From assembly GCA_028717765.1 (NCBI GenBank), contig JAQUNE010000099.1, positions 1 through 5,740 of the forward strand: a stretch of DNA of 5,740 nt, in the 5' to 3' direction. The position numbers were made by a program, and so were the translations under genes. The stretch comes from Candidatus Omnitrophota bacterium. GTDB taxonomy: Bacteria; Omnitrophota; Koll11; Gygaellales; Profunditerraquicolaceae. Positions 1 through 5,740 of the stretch are shown here, piece by piece. The notes beneath the pieces are model-generated. The model worked only from the letters and a program-made list of their open reading frames with translations. It searched no databases and had not been told where the DNA came from. The first letter of the stretch is position 1. Every line of letters starts with the position of its first letter.

Positions 1-755
1 GTTTGGTTTTTTTCGCAGGTTATCCTACCCTAACCGCAAAAGTCGGCGGCCTACTTGATGGTTATGGGGCTAAAGAATCCGGCATCCTTGCAGGCGACAG
101 GATTGTTGCTGTGGATGGCAAAAAACTTAATTCCTGGGATGACTTACAGATGGCGATTTATGAAAAAGAGCCAGGCGCGCAGGTTAAAATCGATTATTTA
201 CGCGCGAATAATCTTTTTCACGTAAACGTAACTTTAAAAAAGAAAGAAGTTGACGATCAGTTAGGTAAAAAACGTAATGTCGGATTGCTTGGGATCACCC
301 CGGATTTTTCTGAAACGATTAAGATTAGGAATAATTTTTTTCAGTCTATTGCCCTGGGTGCGGAAAAAACCTGGATGATTACTGTAATTACCTATAAGGC
401 GATCTGGAGATTGGTTAGCGGAAGCCTGTCTTTGCGCGATTCAGTAACCGGGCCAATAGGGATTTTTGTGATTACTGCTAAGGCTGCACATACGGGCCTG
501 GCTTCGATATTAAACTTAATCGGTTTATTAAGTGTAAGCCTGGCAATCTTTAATCTTCTGCCTTTGCCGGCACTAGATGGCGGGCATATCTTTTTGCTGC
601 TTATTGAAAAGATCAGGGGCAGGTACTTAAGTATCAAAGCGGAAAGAGTAATTACCCAGGCAGGATTTATGTTTTTGATTTTTTTAGTCGTGATTGTTAC
701 TTATAACGATATCTTAAGATTTTTCGGAGATAAGATCACGAAACTGATAAAGTAA
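1..755 (+). CDS. rseP: RseP-family site-2 zinc metalloprotease, C-terminal part (5' end cut off by window)
   Basis: Intramembrane metalloprotease of the RseP/RasP (M50, S2P) family. Relatives cleave anti-sigma factors or signal-peptide remnants inside the inner membrane. About 250 residues are visible. A hydrophobic VFFAGYP stretch, probably the end of the second membrane helix, opens the fragment. A PDZ domain follows at roughly visible residues 10-80, with the typical AGDRIVAVDG signature. Next come the SVTGPIGI segment, a membrane helix (about 166-188), the zinc-ligand motif LPLPALDGGH with its Asp at about 192, and a last helix (about 220-235). The catalytic HExxH helix must lie upstream of the window, so activity cannot be judged. 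Only one PDZ domain is visible; E. coli RseP has two. An in-frame TTG at base 3 is not a credible start, because the family needs about 100 more residues. It ends 3 nt before ispG. The family call is secure; the substrate is unknown. Confidence 0.95.
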   Translation, partial: LVFFAGYPTLTAKVGGLLDGYGAKESGILAGDRIVAVDGKKLNSWDDLQMAIYEKEPGAQVKIDYLRANNLFHVNVTLKKKEVDDQLGKKRNVGLLGITPDFSETIKIRNNFFQSIALGAEKTWMITVITYKAIWRLVSGSLSLRDSVTGPIGIFVITAKAAHTGLASILNLIGLLSVSLAIFNLLPLPALDGGHIFLLLIEKIRGRYLSIKAERVITQAGFMFLIFLVVIVTYNDILRFFGDKITKLIK

Positions 756-758
756 AAT

Positions 759-1814
759 ATGAAATTAGCCAGGCGTAAGACTAAGGTTATAAAAATCGGC
801 AAGGTCTCAATCGGCGGAAATCATCCTATTGCCATTCAGTCTATGGCTAAAACGAAGACTTCAGATGTACAGAGGACCGTTGCCCAGATTAAAGAATTAG
901 AAAAATCCGGATGCGAGATCGTGCGTGTGGCAATAAAGGATTTAGACGATGCGCATGCCTTAAGCCAGATAAAGAAAAAAATAAGAATTCCTTTGGTAGC
1001 TGATATTCATTTTGATTGGCGTTTGGGGTTAGCCGCTGTAAATTGCGGGGCAGATAAAATTCGCTTAAATCCGGGAAATATTTTTAAGCGCGCGGAAGTA
1101 TTACAAATTGCTAAAGCCGCGAAAGAAAGAAAAATACCTATGAGAGTGGGATTAAATTCAGGTTCTTTGCCAGCGCATAACGCCAAACGCAATATTGCCG
1201 ACAAAATGGTAAGCAGCGCTTTGGATTATATCAAGATCCTGGAGAGTTGCAATTTTTTTGATATCGTAATTTCGCTGAAGGCTTCAAATATTCCGGATAC
1301 TATCGAGGCTTACCGTAAAATTAGCAAGCACTGCGATTACCCGTTACATCTGGGAGTGACTGCCACGGGGCCGTCTTTTTCCGGAGCGATTAAATCCGCA
1401 ATTGCAATTGGAGACCTGCTTTTGCAGGGTATTGGAGATACGATCAGAATTTCTCTTACAGACCAGCCTACGGAGGAGATTAGGGCGGCAAAAAGTATTT
1501 TAGAGGCAGTGGAATTGCGTAATTTCGGGCCGGAGCTAATTAGTTGTCCGACCTGTGGCCGTTGTGAAGTGGATTTAGTAAAAATAGTAAAGGAATTAGA
1601 AAGCGTAATACGGAATACACAATACACAATACCTGCGAAGCCTTTAAAAATAGCGGTAATGGGCTGTGTGGTGAATGGCCCCGGAGAAGCTAAAGAAGCT
1701 GATTTGGGGATAGCCTTTGGCAAAAAAGACGGGCTATTATTTAAACATGGAAAAGCAATAAAGAAGGTTTCTTTAGATAGATGTGTTAGCGAACTATTGA
1801 AGGAATTAAATTAG
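759..1814 (+). CDS. ispG: 4-hydroxy-3-methylbut-2-enyl-diphosphate synthase (IspG/GcpE)
   Basis: Penultimate enzyme of the MEP isoprenoid pathway: a cytosolic [4Fe-4S] protein that reductively converts MEcPP to HMBPP. It has 351 residues, close to the short bacterial two-domain form (E. coli about 372), and lacks the extra middle domain of plant and chlamydial versions. The N-terminal TIM barrel carries the GG.HPIAIQSM and DKIRLNPGNI signatures. The C-terminal iron-sulfur domain keeps all expected ligands: Cys263 and Cys266 in SCPTCGRC, Cys303 in VMGCVVNGPGE, and Glu310, matching E. coli C270, C273, C305 and E312. An additional Cys269 is present. The linker between the cysteine pair and Cys303 holds a heptanucleotide tandem repeat and is about five residues longer than in E. 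coli. ATG lies 3 nt after the rseP stop without a Shine-Dalgarno site, so translation is probably coupled to rseP. The start is supported by the normal family N-terminus. Confidence 0.97.
   Translation: MKLARRKTKVIKIGKVSIGGNHPIAIQSMAKTKTSDVQRTVAQIKELEKSGCEIVRVAIKDLDDAHALSQIKKKIRIPLVADIHFDWRLGLAAVNCGADKIRLNPGNIFKRAEVLQIAKAAKERKIPMRVGLNSGSLPAHNAKRNIADKMVSSALDYIKILESCNFFDIVISLKASNIPDTIEAYRKISKHCDYPLHLGVTATGPSFSGAIKSAIAIGDLLLQGIGDTIRISLTDQPTEEIRAAKSILEAVELRNFGPELISCPTCGRCEVDLVKIVKELESVIRNTQYTIPAKPLKIAVMGCVVNGPGEAKEADLGIAFGKKDGLLFKHGKAIKKVSLDRCVSELLKELN
1607..1634 (+). repeat. Four-unit heptanucleotide tandem array inside ispG
   Basis: Four consecutive 7-nt units can be read: AATACGG, AATACAC, AATACAC and AATACCT. 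The two middle units are identical and the outer ones differ only in the last two bases. The period of 7 is not a multiple of three, so this is a DNA-level repeat and not a protein repeat. It is read through in frame as about residues 284-292 (IRNTQYTIP), in the linker of the iron-sulfur domain. It resembles short AATACNN arrays that I recall seeing elsewhere in genomes of candidate phyla, but that link is from memory and unverified. Confidence 0.7.
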
Positions 1815-1820
1815 ACGATT

Positions 1821-1825
1821 GGAGG
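1821..1825 (+). promoter_or_regulatory. Strong ribosome binding site of the cpaF-like gene
   Basis: GGAGG lies in the 15-nt gap after ispG, four bases before the ATG at 1830. It is the only full-strength, well-spaced Shine-Dalgarno sequence in the window. It fixes the start of the ATPase gene and suggests independent translation initiation there. Confidence 0.85.
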
Positions 1826-1829
1826 TTTT

Positions 1830-3089
1830 ATGGATAAGGTATTGAAAGATAAAGTAAGAAAAAAGATCATCGCTGAGTATAACGAATTATTTTCCAAGCC
1901 GACAATGAACGAAGTGGAATTAAAAAAGGCCTTTGATGAAATTCTAAATGAGATTGCCAAAGAAGAACATATTTATACTTCTGAGCAGGATCGAAAAACC
2001 TTGATGAGCGAAATTCTCATTGAATTTACCGGCCTGGGGATCATTGATGCTTTGTTAAGTGATCCGGCGATTACGGAAATTATGATTAATGGCCCGAAAA
2101 AAGTTTTCTTAGAAAAAAACGGGAAAAAAGAAATGGCGCAAATCTCTTTTGACGATGAGCAGCAATTAAACCGGCTGATTTCTAAGATCCTTATGCCTAC
2201 CCGGCGCCATGTTGATGAAGCCATTCCCTTTACAGATGTTTCTTTAAAAGACGGCTCACGGGTAAATATCATTATTCCGCCCTTAGCCGTTGATGGGCCG
2301 ACAATTACGATCAGAAAATTCTTAAGCGAGATTAAGAATATGGACCATTTACTGGAGCGCGGCACCCTGGATAAGAGAATGGGGGATTTCCTCATTGCCT
2401 GTATGCGCGCAAAATTAAATCTTATTCTTGCCGGTGCCACCGGGTCAGGAAAAACTACTACCTTGGGTGTACTCTCTACGTATATCGATAAAGACGAGCG
2501 GATCATCACTATTGAAGATACTCCGGAATTGCATTTATACCAGGATCATGTGGTGCGTTTGGAAACCCGCCAGCCTAATATTGAAGGTAAGGGCGAGATC
2601 ACTACCAGGGACCTTTTTAAAAATTCCCTGCGTATGCGCCCGGAAAGAATTATCCTCGGTGAAATTAGAGGCGGAGAAACCTTGGATATGCTTCAGGCAA
2701 TTTGTTCCGGTCACACCGGCTCATTAGCAGTAATCCACGGCAATACTCCTCAGGATGTAATTTATCGTATTGAAACCATGATCCTCACATCCGGAGTGCC
2801 GATCACCCTGGAAGCGATCCATCGCCAGATTGCCGCGGCAATACACCTAGTAATCCAGCAGGACCAATTATTGGACGGCACAAGAAGGATCACGCATATC
2901 GCTCAGGTTAATGGCTTGAAAGATGGCCGGGTGGTCCTGGAAGACCTTTTTGTCTATGATATAGAAAGTGTAGAAAGTAGTGGTAAGGTAATCGGAAAAT
3001 GGAGGGCTACGGGAATTATCCCGGTCTTCTATCCATTATTCAAAAAAGCAGGGATTGAATTGTCTAAAGAACTTTTTAACCCGGATTAA
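1830..3089 (+). CDS. cpaF: CpaF/TadA-family secretion and pilus ATPase
   Basis: Hexameric type II/IV secretion-superfamily ATPase of the CpaF/TadA branch, which powers Tad (Flp) pilus assembly or related secretion at the cytoplasmic face of the membrane. It has 419 residues. A charged helical N-terminus (1-50) leads into the N-terminal domain with the SDPAITEIMINGP signature (about 80-95) and the RRHVDEA...DGSRVNI region. The RecA-like core has Walker A GATGSGKT (202-209), an Asp box with Glu229-Asp230 (ITIEDTPEL), Walker B RIILGE ending at Glu278, followed by IRGGE, and a His box containing His295 and His303 (HTGSLAVIHGN). All expected catalytic motifs are intact. The C-terminal tail, ending in GIIPVFYPLF...LSKELF, is the usual CpaF ending. 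No pilin, TadB/C, secretin or prepilin peptidase gene is adjacent, so the partner machinery must be elsewhere. The family call is firm; whether it drives a Tad pilus or something else is inferred. Confidence 0.93.
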   Translation: MDKVLKDKVRKKIIAEYNELFSKPTMNEVELKKAFDEILNEIAKEEHIYTSEQDRKTLMSEILIEFTGLGIIDALLSDPAITEIMINGPKKVFLEKNGKKEMAQISFDDEQQLNRLISKILMPTRRHVDEAIPFTDVSLKDGSRVNIIIPPLAVDGPTITIRKFLSEIKNMDHLLERGTLDKRMGDFLIACMRAKLNLILAGATGSGKTTTLGVLSTYIDKDERIITIEDTPELHLYQDHVVRLETRQPNIEGKGEITTRDLFKNSLRMRPERIILGEIRGGETLDMLQAICSGHTGSLAVIHGNTPQDVIYRIETMILTSGVPITLEAIHRQIAAAIHLVIQQDQLLDGTRRITHIAQVNGLKDGRVVLEDLFVYDIESVESSGKVIGKWRATGIIPVFYPLFKKAGIELSKELFNPD

Positions 3090-3092
3090 AAA

Positions 3093-4343
3093 ATGTACTG
3101 GTCAAAAACATTTATCCCGACACTTAAAGAAACCCCGCAAGAAGCAGAATCGGTGAGCCATCAGCTTTTGTTGCGTGCAGGATTTATCCGCATGCTCATG
3201 GCAGGGGTATATTCTTATTTGCCATTAGGGTACCGGGCACTGATGAATATCGAGAAAATTATCCGTGAAGAGATGAATGCTTGTGGAGCCAGTGAAGTAT
3301 TACTGCCGGCTTTGCAGCCTCTAGAATTGTGGCAAAGGTCAGGACGGGATAAAGTTATCGCGGATGTAATGATCAGGTTCACTGACCGTAAGGGGCGTAA
3401 GATCTGCCTGGGGCCAACACATGAAGAGGTAATTACGGATTTGGTAAAAAGCCATATTTCTTCTTATAAGCAACTACCGGTTACACTTTATCAAATTCAG
3501 ACAAAATTTCGTGATGAAATGCGGCCGCGTTTCGGCCTAGTGCGGGGTTGTGAATTTATCATGAAGGATGCTTATAGTTTTGATAAAGATGAGGCAGGGT
3601 TAGATATAAATTATCAGCTGATGTTTAAAGCCTATGGAAGGATATTTACGCGCTGCGGCCTTGATTGTTTAAGTGTGGAAGCAGATTCCGGTGTTATGGG
3701 AGGAAATCTTTCACATGAGTTTATGGTACCGGCAAGCGAAGGTGAGGATGAAGTACTTTTTTGCGGGGCTTGTCACAAAGGGTTTCCGGCAAAGGAAAAT
3801 GCCGTGTTAAATTGTCCTCAATGCAAGGGTAAACTTGAAAAAATTAATACTTTAGAAGTAGGGCATATTTTTAAACTTGGGGTTAAATATAGCAGTGCCT
3901 TGGGAGCGAATTTTGTGGATGCGCAAGGAAAGAGTTTGCCGATTATTATGGGCTGTTATGGTATTGGGGTTTCTAGATTGATTTCCGCGGTAATTGAACA
4001 AAATCATGATACAGATGGGATTATTTGGCCTCAGGAAGTTGCTCCTTATAAAGTAATTATTTTGCCGTTGGATATTACTGAATCCAGGATTATGGATCAG
4101 GCTACGGGGCTGCACGCAGAATTAGAAGCGCAAGGAATCTCAGTACTGCTTGATGACCGCGATGAACGCGCCGGGGTCAAATTTAAAGATGCGGATCTTT
4201 TAGGCATTAGTTTGCAGATCGTCATCGGCAAGCAGTCTTTAAAGGATAATACTTTGGAATTGAAAGTACGCAGGAGCAAAGAAAAGATTATCGGCAGCAA
4301 AGAGGTAATTTGTCAGGAGTTAAAAAAGAATATTCATGGATAA
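3093..4343 (+). CDS. proS: Prolyl-tRNA synthetase, compact form without the editing insertion
   Basis: Class II synthetase that charges tRNA-Pro with proline in the cytosol. It has 416 residues against about 572 in E. coli. The catalytic domain is bacterial-type: N-terminus with TLKETP and AGVYSYLPLG, the proline-site TxE loop LGPTHEE (Thr109-His110-Glu111), motif 2 TKFRDEMRPRFG (from 137, Arg140) and motif 3 GCYGIGVSRL (from 287, Arg295). An anticodon-binding domain runs from about 319 to the end (LLDDRDERAGVKF). The usual INS editing domain of about 180 residues, which deacylates Ala-tRNA-Pro, is missing between SHEFMV and EVGHIFKLG. In its place is a short segment with Cys224/Cys227 and Cys241/Cys244, a probable zinc knuckle. 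ATG follows the cpaF stop by 3 nt with no Shine-Dalgarno site, so translation is probably coupled. The start is confirmed by its match to the family N-terminus. Confidence 0.96.
   Translation: MYWSKTFIPTLKETPQEAESVSHQLLLRAGFIRMLMAGVYSYLPLGYRALMNIEKIIREEMNACGASEVLLPALQPLELWQRSGRDKVIADVMIRFTDRKGRKICLGPTHEEVITDLVKSHISSYKQLPVTLYQIQTKFRDEMRPRFGLVRGCEFIMKDAYSFDKDEAGLDINYQLMFKAYGRIFTRCGLDCLSVEADSGVMGGNLSHEFMVPASEGEDEVLFCGACHKGFPAKENAVLNCPQCKGKLEKINTLEVGHIFKLGVKYSSALGANFVDAQGKSLPIIMGCYGIGVSRLISAVIEQNHDTDGIIWPQEVAPYKVIILPLDITESRIMDQATGLHAELEAQGISVLLDDRDERAGVKFKDADLLGISLQIVIGKQSLKDNTLELKVRRSKEKIIGSKEVICQELKKNIHG
4315..4319 (+). promoter_or_regulatory. Distant Shine-Dalgarno-like site for rimP
   Basis: AGGAG within the end of proS lies 16 nt before the rimP ATG at 4336, longer than the usual 5-10 nt. 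An in-frame TAA at 4321-4323 prevents any start between this site and 4336 except non-canonical codons, so the ATG is forced. Together with the 8-nt overlap this points to translational coupling from proS, with the site at most assisting. Confidence 0.45.
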
Positions 4344-4794
4344 CGAAGCAATTATAAATGAATTAACCAATATTATTTCCACCTTCTTTAATGAGCAGGG
4401 GCTGGAATTAGTGGAGTTGATTTATCGCAGGGAGGCAACTGGTATGGTTTTACGCGTCTTGGCAGATAGGCCGGAAGGTGGGATTAATGTTGGGGATTGC
4501 GCTTTTTTAAATCGGGAAATTAGCAGAATTCTTGATGAGAAAAATATTATCGAAGAAAGTTTTCTTCTTGAGGTTTCTTCGCCGGGATTAGATCGGCCTT
4601 TAAGGACAAAGAATGATTTTGTGCGCTGTATGAATAGAAACGCAACGTTTTTCTTAAACGACCCTGTGGAGGGAAAAGTAGAATGGGTGGGAAAAATTAA
4701 CCAAGTGGATGAGGCAACAGTAATTATCGATACTAAGGGCAAGGTTTTGACTATCCCCTTGAGCAAAATTAACAAGGCAAGACAAGAGATATAG
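4336..4794 (+). CDS. rimP: Ribosome maturation factor RimP
   Basis: Cytosolic factor needed for maturation of the 30S ribosomal subunit (formerly YhbC/YlxS). It has 152 residues, the normal family length. The N-terminal alpha/beta domain (about 1-80) contains GLELVELIYRRE and VLRVLADRPEGGINVGDC. The family hallmark LEVSSPGLDRPL spans residues 78-89, and an Sm-like C-terminal barrel follows to the end (TIPLSKINKARQEI). The start overlaps the proS stop by 8 nt, and a TAA at 4321 excludes an upstream start. RimP directly before nusA is one of the most conserved gene pairs in bacteria and supports both calls. Nothing looks broken or unusual in the protein. Confidence 0.95.
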   Translation: MDNEAIINELTNIISTFFNEQGLELVELIYRREATGMVLRVLADRPEGGINVGDCAFLNREISRILDEKNIIEESFLLEVSSPGLDRPLRTKNDFVRCMNRNATFFLNDPVEGKVEWVGKINQVDEATVIIDTKGKVLTIPLSKINKARQEI

Positions 4795-4805
4795 CAAACT
4801 AAAAT

Positions 4806-4809
4806 GGAG
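4806..4809 (+). promoter_or_regulatory. Ribosome binding site of nusA
   Basis: GGAG in the 26-nt rimP-nusA gap, 11 nt before the ATG at 4821. It is a moderate Shine-Dalgarno match at slightly long spacing. The same bases form part of a chance ATG-GAG-CGT-TGA string at 4804-4815. Confidence 0.55.
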
Positions 4810-4820
4810 CGTTGATTAAA

Positions 4821-5740
4821 ATGAGCCAAGAATTATTAGCAATCTTAGACCAAATCGAGAGAGAAAAGGGTATTAAAAAAGAAATATTAATTCAGGCGGT
4901 AGAGAGTGCATTATTGAGCGCTGCGCGTAAAGTGATTGATATCAAACCGGGTGAAGACCTGGCCGTGGAGTTAGACCGCAGTAACGGCAAAATCCGGGCC
5001 TTCAGAGTAAAAGAAGAAAAGCGCGAAGAAGTTACTTCTATTGATTTCGGAAGGATCGCCGCTTCTACTGCCAGGCAGGTAATTATCCAGAAGATCCGCG
5101 AAGCTGAGAAAGAAGTAGTTTTTAATGATTTTCAGGGAAGAGTCGGCGAGATTGTTTCCGGAGTAGTCTACCGTTTTGATAAGGGCAATATTATCGTCGA
5201 TCTCTTAGGTAAAGCGGAAGGCGTGCTTTTAAAACGCGAACAGAGCCCAAAGGAAGAATTTAAGCAGGGGCAGCGTATCCGGGCATATGTGGCAGAAGTA
5301 AAGAAGGATACCCGCGGAGCACAGATTATTTTGTCGCGTACCCACCCAAGCCTGATCAAAAAATTATTTGAATTGGAAGTGCCGGAGATTTATGAAGGGA
5401 TTGTAGAGATAAAGTCTGTTGCCAGGCAGCCCGGAGAGCGCACAAAAATCGCAGTCTGGTCGAAAAATGAAAAGGTAGATTCTGTGGGGGCTTGTGTAGG
5501 GATGCGCGGTAACCGGGTGAGAAATATTGTTAATGAAATTCAAGGCGAAAAAATCGATATTGTTAGATACAATGATGATATCAGGGAATATATTAAAGCT
5601 GCGTTATCGCCGGCAAAAATCGCAGAAATAAAATTGGATAAGGAGAATCAAAAAGCAGAAGTAATCGTTGATGATGACCAGCTTTCTTTGTCTATTGGTA
5701 AGCATGGGCAGAATGTACGCCTTGCTTCCAGATCGGAAGA
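4821..5740 (+). CDS. nusA: Transcription termination/antitermination factor NusA, N-terminal part (3' end cut off by window)
   Basis: RNA polymerase-binding elongation factor that modulates pausing, termination and antitermination. 306 codons are open to the right edge with no stop. The N-terminal RNAP-binding domain (about 1-105) starts MSQELLAILDQIEREKG and includes FGRIAASTARQVI. The S1 domain runs from about 109 (GEIVSGVVYRF) to about 173 (GAQIILSR). KH1 follows, with RQPGERTKIAV (Pro204) and DSVGACVGMRG (220-230), where many homologues have DPVG. KH2 begins before the edge, with DDQLSLSIGKHGQNVRLAS (GxxG at 293-296). Compared with E. coli and Bacillus NusA, the N-terminal domain is about 25-30 residues shorter between the FRV strand and FGRIAA. 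It lacks the segment that normally reads like IS.EEA...GD.V. The missing C-terminus means accessory acidic repeats cannot be judged. It follows rimP as usual; infB is expected downstream. Confidence 0.95.
   Translation, partial: MSQELLAILDQIEREKGIKKEILIQAVESALLSAARKVIDIKPGEDLAVELDRSNGKIRAFRVKEEKREEVTSIDFGRIAASTARQVIIQKIREAEKEVVFNDFQGRVGEIVSGVVYRFDKGNIIVDLLGKAEGVLLKREQSPKEEFKQGQRIRAYVAEVKKDTRGAQIILSRTHPSLIKKLFELEVPEIYEGIVEIKSVARQPGERTKIAVWSKNEKVDSVGACVGMRGNRVRNIVNEIQGEKIDIVRYNDDIREYIKAALSPAKIAEIKLDKENQKAEVIVDDDQLSLSIGKHGQNVRLASRSE

Noticed and set aside
1337..1723. Reverse-strand open frame opposite ispG
   Set aside because: It is fully antisense to the conserved IspG iron-sulfur region and its translation resembles no family I know. 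The forward-strand gene explains the open frame.
1973..2509. Long reverse-strand open frame (178 codons) opposite the cpaF-like gene
   Set aside because: It lies wholly antisense to an unmistakable ATPase reading frame, its translation is rich in Ser/Ile/Arg without domain signatures, and it has no ribosome binding site logic. It is a shadow frame.
2428..2727. Second forward open frame of 99 codons within the ATPase gene
   Set aside because: It is an out-of-frame overlap on the Walker A to His-box region, has no start signal and no meaningful motifs.
2956..2988. Imperfect repeat tagaaagtgtagaaagtagt near the end of the ATPase gene
   Set aside because: It is only two short units, explained by codons for ESVESS in a variable C-terminal loop, and below what can be told from chance.
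4804..4815. Three-codon ATG-GAG-CGT-TGA upstream open frame before nusA, a possible leader peptide
   Set aside because: There is no convincing ribosome binding site before it, and the string is largely the nusA Shine-Dalgarno sequence itself. Nothing suggests attenuation or a hairpin in the 26-nt gap.
4795..4820. Possible terminator or promoter between rimP and nusA
   Set aside because: The gap is 26 nt with no inverted repeat plus T-run and no credible -35/-10 pair. It reads as an ordinary operon spacer.
4422..4829. Reverse-strand open frame covering rimP and the rimP-nusA gap
   Set aside because: The forward strand encodes a full-length RimP with its hallmark motif. The antisense product shows no recognisable features.

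Overview
The window is a fully co-directional (+ strand), tightly packed bacterial housekeeping cluster. Six protein genes are present: the 3' part of an RseP-family site-2 protease, ispG, a CpaF/TadA-type secretion ATPase, proS, rimP and the 5' two-thirds or so of nusA. Gaps between genes are 3, 15, 3, -8 (overlap) and 26 nt. No terminator, divergent promoter, tRNA or mobile element is visible, so it most likely sits inside one long transcript whose promoter lies upstream and which continues downstream (commonly towards infB/rbfA, by family knowledge).

Organism: the order (dxr)-rseP-ispG-...-proS-rimP-nusA is a widespread bacterial arrangement, seen in variants in Firmicutes, Deltaproteobacteria and PVC-related candidate phyla. 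Moderate-to-low GC by eye, Lys/Ile-rich proteins, a compact proS and a cpaF gene inside the cluster would fit an uncultivated lineage such as Omnitrophota. That assignment is inference only, with modest confidence.

Layout: 1-755 carries the C-terminal part of RseP (PDZ domain, LDG motif, last two membrane helices). 759-1814 is ispG, the iron-sulfur enzyme of the MEP isoprenoid pathway, with a small heptanucleotide tandem array in a linker. 1830-3089 is a complete CpaF-like ATPase with the only strong, well-placed Shine-Dalgarno site in the window. 3093-4343 is a prolyl-tRNA synthetase that lacks the usual editing insertion and has a four-cysteine motif in its place. 4336-4794 is rimP, overlapping proS. 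4821-5740 is nusA, running off the right edge.

How they fit together: rseP and ispG belong to the envelope/isoprenoid side of the cluster, while proS, rimP and nusA serve tRNA charging, 30S maturation and transcription elongation/antitermination. The cpaF gene is the functional outsider. Its intact ATPase motifs suggest it powers a Tad-like pilus or secretion machine encoded elsewhere. I see no wholly new system here. The points most worth checking are the ProRS architecture, the isolated cpaF and the heptamer array in ispG.
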